DNA of 64,000 nt from Fictibacillus phosphorivorans (GTDB lineage Bacteria; Bacillota; Bacilli; Bacillales; Fictibacillaceae): the NCBI RefSeq assembly GCF_001629705.1, contig NZ_CP015378.1, forward strand, positions 3,534,001 to 3,598,000. Reading direction: 5' to 3'. Position numbers and translations under genes: made by a program. Below the pieces are notes generated by a model, which made no database searches, was not told the DNA's origin, and was given only the letters and a program-made list of their open reading frames with translations. Within the stretch, counting starts at the first letter, position 1; each line of letters begins with the position of its first letter. Positions 9,275 through 18,228 of this stretch are shown piece after piece.

Positions 9275-9967
9275 TTAAACAGCTCCATCTATTAAAAGTA
9301 CTTCTGCTAACTTAAAATCTATTTCATCATCAATATCCACGGATGACCTTTTGTCCATCACATATGGAATGACCTTGTCTGTATAAATCGCATTCTCAAT
9401 CATGAGGTGATGATAATCTGTAAGATAGATTGCTCCATTCAGCTCATACACTTCTGGAAGGTCCTGTCTACGAGTGGCCTTGTGATCAGGAAGTTCCATA
9501 AAAGGTATCAAGTAATCCTCCTTTTTTACCCTCATTAGAAATGGATGCGTGTCTGCTAATGAAACACTGACTACAGGACATCCAGCATTCAAATAAAGAT
9601 CGAGTGCCTCTCTCGCATGTTGTTCTGTCCTAAGAGGAGAGGTGGGTTGTAAGAGAAGGACATGGTCCGTTTCAAAGTCTTCATTTTCTTTTAAGAAATG
9701 TATTGTATGCTTTAATACATCTATTGTTGTTGCGGTATCAGATGCTAAATATTCCGGTCGAAGGAAAGGGACTTCTGCACCCCATTGCTTTGCGATTTCT
9801 GCGATTTCCTCATCATCTGTAGAGACAATCACTCTTGAGACATCACCAAGATTTAATGCAGCTTCTATGGAATACGCGATCAGCGGCTTTCCATTCAAGG
9901 GCAGAACGTTTTTTCTTTTAAGTCCTTTGGATCCACCTCTAGCAGGGATGATAGCTACAATATTCAT
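9275..9967 (-). CDS. CMP-nonulosonic acid cytidylyltransferase (NeuA/LegF family)
   Basis: It activates the nonulosonic acid with CTP for transfer. The 230-residue length is typical of the short NeuA/LegF enzymes. Visible motifs are IIPARGGSKGLKRKN (CTP-binding loop), VSTDDEEIA, LLQPTSPLR and VDIDDEIDF. It lies between the dehydratase and the synthase gene in the same operon. Which acid it activates follows from the neighbours, where legionaminic-type is likely; sialic acid is possible but does not explain the aminotransferase. Confidence 0.93.
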   Translation of the reverse strand: MNIVAIIPARGGSKGLKRKNVLPLNGKPLIAYSIEAALNLGDVSRVIVSTDDEEIAEIAKQWGAEVPFLRPEYLASDTATTIDVLKHTIHFLKENEDFETDHVLLLQPTSPLRTEQHAREALDLYLNAGCPVVSVSLADTHPFLMRVKKEDYLIPFMELPDHKATRRQDLPEVYELNGAIYLTDYHHLMIENAIYTDKVIPYVMDKRSSVDIDDEIDFKLAEVLLIDGAV

Positions 9968-9976
9968 AAGATCCTC

Positions 9977-10981
9977 CTAAAAGGTAAGTCCTTGCTCATC
10001 AATGAGTTCAAAGATTTCTTGCTTTGAGATCAACGGACTGTTATGAGAAGAATATGCTTTGCGATCTGCCTTTTTGAAACCTGCGGGTGCTTGCCAATCA
10101 GCATCCAAATGCGAATAGATCGCATACATGATCTCATTCTCATAAGCTCTTTCAGACTCTTCTAACGTCATCAATTCTTCGTAAACTTTTTCACCTGGAC
10201 GCACGCCAACTTCTACTATGTCAGAAACGTCGGAAACCTTACGTTTCTCTTTATAGTCGTCGATCAGTGTCTGTGCTAGATCTTCAATCTTCAGAACAGG
10301 CATTTTCAGTACGAATACTTCTCCGCCCTTTGCAAGTTCAGCCGCTCGTAATACAAGTCTTGCTGCTTGTGGAATAGACATCATGAAACGTGTCATTTCT
10401 CGGTCTGTTAGCGTGACTGGTTTCCCCTCTTCAATCTGCATCTTAAACAATGGAATAACTGAGCCTCTTGAGCCCATAACATTTCCAAATCTCACACACG
10501 AGAAGATCGTTCTTGCAGAACCTTTATAGTATTCAGCTGCTAAGATCAGACGCTCTGAAAGAAGTTTAGTAGCACCCATCGTATTCATAGGGTTTACCAC
10601 TTTATCTGTACTTATAGAAACAACACGCTCTACGTTATTCTCGATTGCTGCTTCGATAATATTTTGTACACCGATCACGTTTGTTTTTACTGCTTCAAAA
10701 GGATTGTATTCACAAGAAGGAACATGCTTAAGAGCAGCAGCATGAAAGATAACATCAATATCTTTCGTTGCATAATTCAAACGATTCTTGTCTCTGATAT
10801 CACCAACGAGGTAACGCACGTTCGTGAAATCTGAGAGCTCATGCTGAAGTGCAAACTGCTTAGATTCATCTCTGCTAAAAATACGCACAACGGCGGGATT
10901 TTGAGCAAGTACTTGTCGAACGATCTCGCTCCCTATTGAACCTGTTCCACCAGTAATAAGAACTTTCTTTCCTTCTAACAT
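9977..10981 (-). CDS. UDP-GlcNAc 4,6-dehydratase (EpsC/PglF/CapD SDR family)
   Basis: It would make UDP-4-keto-6-deoxy-GlcNAc, the first step toward bacillosamine and legionaminic acid. It is a single-domain SDR with TGGTGSIGSE (NAD site), GDIRDKNRL, HAAALKHVP, STDKVVNPMNTMGATK and VRPGEKVYEELM. The Met in MGATK replaces the usual SDR Tyr, as in the WbpM/CapD/PglF branch. Unlike full-length CapD or EpsC it lacks the N-terminal membrane domain. The ATG at 10981 is chosen over one at 10999 because only the former has a GGTGA site. Confidence 0.9.
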   Translation of the reverse strand: MLEGKKVLITGGTGSIGSEIVRQVLAQNPAVVRIFSRDESKQFALQHELSDFTNVRYLVGDIRDKNRLNYATKDIDVIFHAAALKHVPSCEYNPFEAVKTNVIGVQNIIEAAIENNVERVVSISTDKVVNPMNTMGATKLLSERLILAAEYYKGSARTIFSCVRFGNVMGSRGSVIPLFKMQIEEGKPVTLTDREMTRFMMSIPQAARLVLRAAELAKGGEVFVLKMPVLKIEDLAQTLIDDYKEKRKVSDVSDIVEVGVRPGEKVYEELMTLEESERAYENEIMYAIYSHLDADWQAPAGFKKADRKAYSSHNSPLISKQEIFELIDEQGLTF

Positions 10982-11006
10982 ACAATCACCAATCCTCATG
11001 TTTTAC

Positions 11007-12233
11007 TTAATTTTTGTTAAAGAGCTGTGTCTTGTCCACCAGCTTATCCGTTAGATATAAAGCCGCTATCAATGCAATAGGAAGTAGTGTTCGCAGACCA
11101 AAGCTTTGAACTTCTGAAATTCCTAATAAATGTCCTCCATAAAAAACAACATAGCCAAATGCTAAAAACTCAACTTTTCTTGATTTCTGATACAATCCAT
11201 CCGTCATTCCCGCAAGTGCAAAGAAGAACAATGTAACGGCTACGATTAGTACGGCTGTTACAAGAAGAGATTCGGTCATGATGTTATCTCCGAAGAAGAT
11301 GGTTGGAGCACTTCCGCCTTCTTTTCCATACATACGTTCAAAAATATATCGTTTAATAGAAGTATCGTCAGGTAAGGGTCTGTCTTCAAATTCGATTCGG
11401 GTTGTAAGACCAGCACCTTGTGTTACAAAGATTCGTTTTAAGATACTTTCGACGAACGTGAAAGCACTATAAGGGTTCTCACCTGCGTTAAAAAATACCT
11501 TTGTAGCAAAATAGTAAACGACGAATACAAATCCAGCTGAAAAAAGATAAACAAATCGCTTACGACTTTTAATGACATATAGAATGAAGAAAATAATGAT
11601 CAGGAACAATGTGTTCTTGTTAAGAGCTACAGAAGTAAAGATAACAGCCATAAGTGTAAAAACAATCAGCAAAGTGCGATTGTTTACTTTAAAGAAATTC
11701 TTCTTACTTAGCATTAAGATTAAGAAAAACGGAATAACCGTATTCGCTACAATCGTAAACGTATAAAAGAAAGGAATGCCACCAGCAACATCAGGACGGC
11801 TAAATGAATTTTGCAGCGTCTTCCCTAATACAAGCTGTATGAGTGGAATCTTGTCTGCAAAAGAGATCACATAGATAAAACAAACTGAGAATACGATTAC
11901 ACTGATCCATTTGATGTAGGTGTAATTTTGAAATCCTTCTGAAAGCTTGAAATCTCGTTCTAGAAATATTTGTTTCACTTTGTACTGAACAAATAGACCG
12001 GCGATCATCGCTACATATAAAATACTCATATAGATGCTGAACCATTTTATACTGTCCTCATTAGGGACATAATATCGCTCACCACCAAAAGCATAGAAAA
12101 GCCCTGCTGGAAGAATCATGAAGGTTACCGTAACATAAAAGGCACCTGAGAAACTTTTAAGCAGGTCTTTTTTATATGCAATATAAACAAATATTAAAAA
12201 CAACACCCACGGGGCAAAGCTATAAAAAAACAT
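11007..12233 (-). CDS. Wzy-like O-antigen/polysaccharide polymerase
   Basis: A 408-residue integral membrane protein with about eleven hydrophobic segments and a long outside loop (roughly residues 245-310, including TRIEFEDRPLPDD and YGKEGGSAPT). Such topology with low sequence conservation is typical of Wzy polymerases. It sits between the nonulosonic-acid enzymes and the putative transferase and flippase, completing a Wzx/Wzy-type assembly set. GGAGG precedes the ATG by 7 nt. The assignment rests on topology and context, since no catalytic motif can be named. Confidence 0.7.
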   Translation of the reverse strand: MFFYSFAPWVLFLIFVYIAYKKDLLKSFSGAFYVTVTFMILPAGLFYAFGGERYYVPNEDSIKWFSIYMSILYVAMIAGLFVQYKVKQIFLERDFKLSEGFQNYTYIKWISVIVFSVCFIYVISFADKIPLIQLVLGKTLQNSFSRPDVAGGIPFFYTFTIVANTVIPFFLILMLSKKNFFKVNNRTLLIVFTLMAVIFTSVALNKNTLFLIIIFFILYVIKSRKRFVYLFSAGFVFVVYYFATKVFFNAGENPYSAFTFVESILKRIFVTQGAGLTTRIEFEDRPLPDDTSIKRYIFERMYGKEGGSAPTIFFGDNIMTESLLVTAVLIVAVTLFFFALAGMTDGLYQKSRKVEFLAFGYVVFYGGHLLGISEVQSFGLRTLLPIALIAALYLTDKLVDKTQLFNKN

Positions 12234-12262
12234 TTCATTTCCTCCAACTGCAGCATTCTGTT

Positions 12263-13270
12263 TTAGTAATCCTTAACAACATCCATAAACTCCCCATAGT
12301 AACGGTAGATCTTTTCTATTTCTGGCTGGTTCTTTTCTGCAAGATCTTGAGGTTGCAGATAAAAAGCTTTAATCTCGATCAAATCTTTAAAGATCTGATG
12401 ACACGTACCTAAAGCAGATGAATAAAAAGAACCTAATCCTTCTGGTAGATAAGGATTTTTAGAAAGTTCAAATTCAATACACGTTTGAATGGTCGTGACT
12501 TTAATATTCAGTTCATTTTTTATCTTGTCCAACTTTTCAGGACTCTCACTTCGATGAGGGATATAAACCATTTCTGTATCTTGTAAATAACGTTTTACTT
12601 GTCGCAGATATTCAATGTATCTCTCTTCACTAGCCATTACATTTTTCTCGCTAAGCGGTGCACCCAAAAAGAAAAACACAGGCTTCTTTTCTTGATTCTT
12701 ACTGATCGAACTAAAGTATTCATAATTGTTTTTGACGATCTCGATGTGATCTGACTTTAGATCGAATGTCGTAAAGAACGCTATATTGGTTATTTCGTTA
12801 TTTTTTGGTGCTTTTGGGGTTAAAACTTTTTTAAATGCCGATTTAATGATGAATTTGGCCCCTGAATCTTGTGGCAATCTTCCATTTGAGATCATCTCAA
12901 ACATCCGGATGGTCACGTTGCCATCGTCGAGGAGATAGACTTTCTTATGATTAACAGACACAACAAAATCTCGCATGATGTCTGATCGATAGTCTCCAAT
13001 AAAAATATAATTTACTTGCTGATATCGTTTTACAACATTACGCGAGCTGAACAGACGAGTAACCCACGTTACTTTTCCCGTTCCGCTTCCGATAACTTGT
13101 ACATCTGCCCACTCTTCCTTTGATACCATGTTCGCGATCTGTTTCATGGTATTCTCATTCTCAGCCTGCAGGATTAAAAGAACGGCTTCTTCCTTTTTAA
13201 TAGAAAAATGATGCTTTGCTTCTATTGCATTAATTAACTGTAAGGGCGATTCAATCATAAATATGTTCAT
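12263..13270 (-). CDS. putative nonulosonic acid/sialyl transferase (GT52-like)
   Basis: A soluble ~335-residue protein. IFMIESPLQLINAIEA near the N-terminus resembles the opening of bacterial lipooligosaccharide sialyltransferases (GT52) and polysialyltransferases. Numbered from the upstream GTG at 13282, the three landmarks of that superfamily can be seen in order: an acidic DDG (119-121), a PHR in the place of the HP motif (242-244) and an SS pair (288-289), with FFFLGAPLSE before the PHR. With the CMP-nonulosonate genes next door it is the best candidate for the transferase. The start at 13270 follows AGGAG by 11 nt. Function is inferred from motifs and context only. Confidence 0.65.
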   Translation of the reverse strand: MNIFMIESPLQLINAIEAKHHFSIKKEEAVLLILQAENENTMKQIANMVSKEEWADVQVIGSGTGKVTWVTRLFSSRNVVKRYQQVNYIFIGDYRSDIMRDFVVSVNHKKVYLLDDGNVTIRMFEMISNGRLPQDSGAKFIIKSAFKKVLTPKAPKNNEITNIAFFTTFDLKSDHIEIVKNNYEYFSSISKNQEKKPVFFFLGAPLSEKNVMASEERYIEYLRQVKRYLQDTEMVYIPHRSESPEKLDKIKNELNIKVTTIQTCIEFELSKNPYLPEGLGSFYSSALGTCHQIFKDLIEIKAFYLQPQDLAEKNQPEIEKIYRYYGEFMDVVKDY

Positions 13271-13278
13271 AGCTTCTT

Positions 13279-14565
13279 TCACTCCTGGCTTTCAGCTTGC
13301 AACTTTTTGTTCAGATATCTTCTCTCTTGATAAAGGTTAAAAATAAATCGAGTTAACTCTGCCGCTATCGCTGCGACTACAGCGCCCCATACACCAATGA
13401 TGGGGATTAAGATCAAATTGACTCCAACGTTGACCGTTGCAGCTGAAACACTGCTAATGCCTACGATCTTAGTATTCTTGATATAAAATAATCGGGCTAC
13501 GACAACAAAATAAAATCCTCTTACAATTTCAGCCGTTAATAAAAAGATAAGTATTCCACTTACACCATTATATTTCGGTGGAAGCAGCCACTCAATAACT
13601 AATAACGAAAAGATGATGGCTAGGACCCCAAGTACAATGACTCCTACTTGGAAATATTTCATAATCTTATTTGCTTCATTCTCTTTTCTGTCTTTCATCA
13701 ATCTCGTATAACGAGGAACGAAAGCGTTATTAACACCTGTATATAGCATTCCCAAAACCATGGCCATCTGAGCCGCTAATGAAAACCTTCCAAGTTCGTC
13801 AAGAGAGACAAACTTCTCTAAAATAAACCGACTCGAAGCTGTAATCGCCCATCCACTTATAACATGTGGCAATAATGGAATGCTGAAGGCCAAGCTCTGT
13901 TTAATATATTGCTTTTTGAAGGACAGACGGACACTCTTGTAAAGAACACCAACGTATCCTAATCCAGTTCCGATTCCTGCTATGATGAACGAAAATAAAG
14001 CTGCTTCCGGCCCTTTATTCATAAAGATCACCGCAATACTAGTAACAGCCATAACAATGACGCTTTTAATAATATTAATCACAACGAACGACTTTGCTCT
14101 CTCTTGCGCACGTAAGATCGCCATTGGAACTAGAGATAAAGAAGACGATAATGCAAAATATATTAAAATATCATAGTAAGGATCTATCGGAATATTTTTG
14201 AATAGTAATGGTCCAACGATTGGCTTTAATAATAGAAGTAAAGCAGAAATTAAACCTGCGAATACCACTGTAAACATTACTACAGATCCCAGATATTCTT
14301 TTTGTTCTTTACTGTTTTCTTTGTAATCGTAATACAGTCTAGTAATGGCTCCGTGTAGTGAAAGAATCATTAGAAGCTGCAGGATCCAAACATATGATTG
14401 GACGGTTGTGAAAATTCCATATTCCCCTGGAGTAAAATATTTCGTGAAAACAGGTAAAAGGATGATACCTGTTAGTGGAGGTAACATCGTTGCAAACGTA
14501 TACCAGAATGAGTTCACGAAAAATTTATTCGTAAGAAGTTTTTTTATCTTCGGTGAGTATTTCAT
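13279..14565 (-). CDS. Wzx-type polysaccharide flippase
   Basis: A polytopic protein of ~428 residues with about 12-14 hydrophobic segments and the MATE/Wzx pattern (FFVNSFWYTFATMLPPLTGIILLPVFTKYF start, AQMAMVLGMLYTGVNNAFVPRY in the middle, GVWGAVVAAIAAELTRF near the end). It would move the lipid-linked repeat unit across the membrane. It is the first gene of the leftward nonulosonic-acid operon. The ATG at 14565 follows GAGGAAAG by 6 nt; the upstream in-frame start lacks a site. It ends only a few bases before the next gene. Confidence 0.88.
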   Translation of the reverse strand: MKYSPKIKKLLTNKFFVNSFWYTFATMLPPLTGIILLPVFTKYFTPGEYGIFTTVQSYVWILQLLMILSLHGAITRLYYDYKENSKEQKEYLGSVVMFTVVFAGLISALLLLLKPIVGPLLFKNIPIDPYYDILIYFALSSSLSLVPMAILRAQERAKSFVVINIIKSVIVMAVTSIAVIFMNKGPEAALFSFIIAGIGTGLGYVGVLYKSVRLSFKKQYIKQSLAFSIPLLPHVISGWAITASSRFILEKFVSLDELGRFSLAAQMAMVLGMLYTGVNNAFVPRYTRLMKDRKENEANKIMKYFQVGVIVLGVLAIIFSLLVIEWLLPPKYNGVSGILIFLLTAEIVRGFYFVVVARLFYIKNTKIVGISSVSAATVNVGVNLILIPIIGVWGAVVAAIAAELTRFIFNLYQERRYLNKKLQAESQE

Positions 14566-14630
14566 GTATCGCTTTCCTCGCAATTTTGTTTCGTCTTTTC
14601 TTTCGACATGTTTTTTTCAAAATCATCATA

Positions 14631-14659
14631 ATCATACCACTGTATATCTTCATTTTAAA
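14631..14659 (-). promoter_or_regulatory. candidate sigma-A promoter of the nonulosonic-acid operon
   Basis: On the minus strand TTTAAA, 17 nt, then TATGAT, with an extended -10 TG one base before the hexamer. It lies 66-94 nt before the flippase ATG and is divergent from the secA2 promoter. Confidence 0.5.
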
Positions 14660-14772
14660 CTAACTATATCCCATCAATACTTCTTCGTAGAAAGTTTGAT
14701 TATAGGTCCTAAATGAAAAATGTTATATAAATATAAAATTATTCCAATACATCTCTAAAATTTAGTATTTTA

Positions 14773-14781
14773 TGTTATAAT
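14773..14781 (+). promoter_or_regulatory. extended -10 promoter of secA2
   Basis: TGTTATAAT is a perfect extended -10 (TG-N-TATAAT) 35 nt before the secA2 ATG. The -35 region is poor, as is usual for this promoter class. A GGGAG ribosome site follows. Confidence 0.6.
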
Positions 14782-14815
14782 TTCACTAATATTGTAATGA
14801 ATTGGGAGATGAATT

Positions 14816-17197
14816 ATGTTATTGGGGTTAAAGGCATCAAGTGAGTCTAATAAGACATTTAAAAGATTTAAAAAATCTATAGAAACAATTAATAAATTAG
14901 AATCATCTTATCAAAAACTGAGTGATTTAGAGTTAAAAGAAAAAACACTCCTGTTTAAGGAAGCTCTATCTAATGGCAAGTCTATCGATGACATTTCTGA
15001 AGAAGCTTTCGCAACGGTTCGAGAAGCGGCTTTTCGTGTGCTTGGTCTTCGTGCATATGATGTTCAGCTCATAGGTGGTCTAGCTTTATTAAATAATGAA
15101 ATTGCAGAAATGCAAACGGGAGAAGGTAAAACACTAGTAGCAGCTTTTCCAAGTTACGTAAAAGCTTTAGAAGGAAAAGGTTCACATGTTATTACCGTGA
15201 ATGAATACTTAGCCAATCGAGACTATGAAACAATAGGAAAAATTCATGAGTTTTTAGGATTAACGGTAGGTTTAAATATTTCGCAAATGGAGCCTGTTGA
15301 AAAACAGCAGGCATATTTGTGTGATCTTACATATGGAACCGGAAGTGAATTTGGTTTTGATTATCTGCGAGATAATATGGTGCAGGATATCTCTCAACGC
15401 GTCCAACGTCCTCTGCATTTTGCTCTTATTGATGAAGTAGATAGCATTTTGATCGATGAAGCGAAAACACCGCTTGTTATCGCAAGTAAATCAAGTGAAT
15501 CGGCTAATTTGTTTAAAGTAACAGCTCTTGTTGTAGAAAGTTTTCAAAATGATGTTGATTACAACTTAGAAGTAAATACAAAGCAAGTCTTCCTTACAGA
15601 TGAGGGAGTAAACAAGATCGAGCGTGCTTTCGGAATCAATAATTTGTATGATGCAGAACATCAGCTTCTTAACCACTTTGTCAATCAGTCGCTTAAAGCA
15701 CTAGTAATCATGCGTAAAGATATCGATTATATCATTCGAGAAGGCAAAATTATGCTTGTAGACCAATTTACGGGTAGAGTGATGGACGGTCGTAGCTATA
15801 GCAATGGACTTCACCAAGCGATCGAAGCAAAAGAAGGCGTTGAAATCACAGAAGAGAATCAAACATTTGCGACGATCACTATTCAAAATTACTTCCAACT
15901 ATATAGGTCGCTGTCTGGTTTAACTGGAACAGCGCTTACGGATAAAGATGAATTTCTTCAAACATACGGTCTTGCTGTATCTGTCATCCCTACTAATCGT
16001 GATAGACAGCGAATTGACTTAGAAGACGTTGTCTATGAAACATCAGAACAGAAATATAAAAAAATCATTGATACCGTGAAAGAACTATACAAAGAGAAAC
16101 GACCAGTATTAATCGGTACCACTTCCATCGAACAGTCAGAAAAGCTTGCTGAAGGTCTTAAGAAGGCTAAAATTCCTCATCAGCTACTTAATGCTAAGAG
16201 TGAAGAATTAGAAGCAGAAATGATCTCAAAAGCTGGAAAACAAGGCATGATTACCATTGCTACTAATATGGCAGGACGCGGGACAGATATCATGCTAGAT
16301 GAAAAAGTAAAACAAGCTGGCGGCCTTTTTATTCTTGGAACAGAGCGTCATGAAAGCCGCAGGATTGATAACCAATTAAGAGGGCGTGCAGGCCGTCAAG
16401 GTGATCCTGGAACAACTCAATTTGTCATCTCGCTTGAAGACGAATTGTTCAACCTATACGATCAAGAGCTTATCGAGAATTGGAAGAAAAAAGTGAAAAC
16501 AGATGAAAGCGGCCGTGTCTTATCAACAAAAGCCATTAAATACATTTCAAATGTACAGGAAGCGATTGAGAGTATCCATTATTCGTCTCGTTCACATATG
16601 TTGAAGCTAGAAAGCGTTATTGAAAATCAGAGAGACACGATCTATAAGCTCAGAAATGAACTTCTAGAAACAGATAACATTCGCGATCGAGCAGAAGAAA
16701 CCATGCGCTCAACAGGGTTGATGATTATCGAGCAAGAATGTCAGGAAGAATTGGTTGCTGAAGAATGGGATCTTGCTCAACTTGTTAAGCAATTATCAGA
16801 AATTCTTCCCTTCGAATCTTTTAGTATGGAAGATATAAAAGGAAAAGAACGCTATGAGATCGAAGCTGAATTCCTTCTGAAAGTAAAACATGCATTTCAA
16901 CAGGAAGAACTGCTTCAACTCTGTCAGAGTGAACAGGTTCGTGGCGTTTATTTGCAGACGCTGGACCAGAATTGGATCCGACACCTTGAAAATATGCAAA
17001 ACTTAAAAGAAGGTATTAACCTTCACAGTTATGGTCAAGAAGATCCGACTCGTGCATTTGAGAAAAATGGCTTTGCTCTCTTTCAGGAAATGACTTTTGA
17101 TTTAAACAAAGAAATTTTGAATCGAATAAAACTATTGCTGCAGATGGAATTTAATCAGAATATAACCGATCAAGCATTAAGCACCATGGAGGTTTAG
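14816..17197 (+). CDS. secA2: accessory Sec translocase ATPase SecA2
   Basis: It is the motor ATPase of an accessory Sec route, which in B. anthracis and relatives is needed for S-layer protein export. The 793 residues are shorter than housekeeping SecA. Walker A TGEGKT is at 101-106, DEVD at 206-209, and TNMAGRGTDI, GTERHESRRIDNQLRGRAGRQGDPG and the HLENMQNLKEGINLHSYGQ region of the C-terminal half are intact. The C-terminal zinc-binding Cys cluster of SecA1 is missing; the protein ends in STMEV. The next gene starts 2 nt after the stop and encodes an S-layer assembly protein, so the two are one operon. Confidence 0.95.
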   Translation: MLLGLKASSESNKTFKRFKKSIETINKLESSYQKLSDLELKEKTLLFKEALSNGKSIDDISEEAFATVREAAFRVLGLRAYDVQLIGGLALLNNEIAEMQTGEGKTLVAAFPSYVKALEGKGSHVITVNEYLANRDYETIGKIHEFLGLTVGLNISQMEPVEKQQAYLCDLTYGTGSEFGFDYLRDNMVQDISQRVQRPLHFALIDEVDSILIDEAKTPLVIASKSSESANLFKVTALVVESFQNDVDYNLEVNTKQVFLTDEGVNKIERAFGINNLYDAEHQLLNHFVNQSLKALVIMRKDIDYIIREGKIMLVDQFTGRVMDGRSYSNGLHQAIEAKEGVEITEENQTFATITIQNYFQLYRSLSGLTGTALTDKDEFLQTYGLAVSVIPTNRDRQRIDLEDVVYETSEQKYKKIIDTVKELYKEKRPVLIGTTSIEQSEKLAEGLKKAKIPHQLLNAKSEELEAEMISKAGKQGMITIATNMAGRGTDIMLDEKVKQAGGLFILGTERHESRRIDNQLRGRAGRQGDPGTTQFVISLEDELFNLYDQELIENWKKKVKTDESGRVLSTKAIKYISNVQEAIESIHYSSRSHMLKLESVIENQRDTIYKLRNELLETDNIRDRAEETMRSTGLMIIEQECQEELVAEEWDLAQLVKQLSEILPFESFSMEDIKGKERYEIEAEFLLKVKHAFQQEELLQLCQSEQVRGVYLQTLDQNWIRHLENMQNLKEGINLHSYGQEDPTRAFEKNGFALFQEMTFDLNKEILNRIKLLLQMEFNQNITDQALSTMEV

Positions 17198-17198
17198 T

Positions 17199-18089
17199 AT
17201 GTGGTCATTATTAAAAAGAAAAAAAGAAGCCGATTCTTCTTCTAAAGAAATCAACAATCCTCTACACGAAGCAGTTATAGAAGAAAGAGCAGGCAAAACC
17301 GAATTATTTGTTCATCCTGCCGTTGTGGTTAGCCCACAAGAAAAATATGTTTTTCAATATTACCACCAACTGTTGCCTGATTTACAGCCCAATCAGATCT
17401 CAATTAATGGGTATGACCTCATCGTTTTTAATGAATCTGCAATAATTGAAGGTTTTATTCGAAATACACTGCCTTCAAAGATTCGCTTTGAAGAAGTGAT
17501 TCTGTTAGTAATGGATTCATCTGATCAAATTCTTGCTCGTAAAGTATTTGATTTTAATATGTTGGGAGAATTGCCTCCCTCTTCTTCCATACCATGGAAA
17601 TTTTTATTTGAACCCGAAGATTTCCAGGTCCCATTATCAGAATGGAATTTATCAGACTGGAAACTTGCATTTGAGCTGCAAAAACAGCGTCCAACTTCCG
17701 AAACACTTGAACTTGAAGCTGCTTGGGAAGAACGCTTGAGTGCAGACGAAAAAGAAAATTTAAAAAAGTTAATTTCGTCACTGACACCTTTAAAGAACGA
17801 AGAAGTAAATCTTTTTGGATTAAAAGCAGAGAAAGCCATGGAAAACAGCATTGCTGTTACTCTTTTGGTTCGTAATGGAACAAGTAAAAAAATCGAGTTA
17901 TCTCAACTGCCTTTGCAGTTGACTAGTGCTGATGGCATTTGCTTAGCTTCAGGCGTTTTTCAATTAGAAGCTTTCTCAGTAAACCCATTCTGCAGTAAAC
18001 CATGGACTTTTATTTTTCCTGAAAGCCTGGTTCAGCATATGCCGGAAGACTTTAGTGGATGGAAAGTACTTGTTCCTTCATCAAATTAA
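17199..18089 (+). CDS. accessory Sec S-layer assembly protein (SLAP-domain, SlaP-like)
   Basis: A soluble 296-residue protein without signal peptide. It contains two related ~110-residue halves: around residues 36-150 (ELFVHPAVVVSPQEKYVFQY, INGYDLIVFNES) and 203-290 (VNLFGLKAEKAMENSIAVTLLVRN). Each ends in a similar PWKFLFEPEDF / PWTFIFPESLV motif. This matches the duplicated SLAP domain of the accessory Sec S-layer proteins, known as SlaP in B. anthracis, where it works with SecA2. Start and stop are tightly coupled to secA2. The likely cargo in this window is the SbsC-type S-layer protein at 58824. Confidence 0.88.
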   Translation: MWSLLKRKKEADSSSKEINNPLHEAVIEERAGKTELFVHPAVVVSPQEKYVFQYYHQLLPDLQPNQISINGYDLIVFNESAIIEGFIRNTLPSKIRFEEVILLVMDSSDQILARKVFDFNMLGELPPSSSIPWKFLFEPEDFQVPLSEWNLSDWKLAFELQKQRPTSETLELEAAWEERLSADEKENLKKLISSLTPLKNEEVNLFGLKAEKAMENSIAVTLLVRNGTSKKIELSQLPLQLTSADGICLASGVFQLEAFSVNPFCSKPWTFIFPESLVQHMPEDFSGWKVLVPSSN

Positions 18090-18092
18090 AAA

Positions 18093-18132
18093 ACAAAAGG
18101 CCAAAGTTGATGCTTTGGTCTTTTGTTTTTTT
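18093..18132 (+). terminator. terminator of secA2-slaP
   Basis: A 14-bp stem (ACAAAAGGCCAAAG with CTTTGGTCTTTTGT, one G-U pair) with a six-base loop followed by a run of T, 4 nt after the stop codon. Confidence 0.92.
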
Positions 18133-18190
18133 TGTATACTTTGTTGTTCTTACAAGTGGTTATTGCTGTTACTGATAAAAAATGCGTTAC

Positions 18191-18218
18191 AAAAAACGGT
18201 GTGCAATTGTGCACACCG
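18191..18218 (-). terminator. terminator of the SbsC-like gene
   Basis: Inverted repeat CGGTGTGCA / TGCACACCG followed on the minus strand by six T, 11 nt beyond the stop codon of the gene at 18229. Confidence 0.88.
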
Positions 18219-18228
18219 CTCTTCATTC

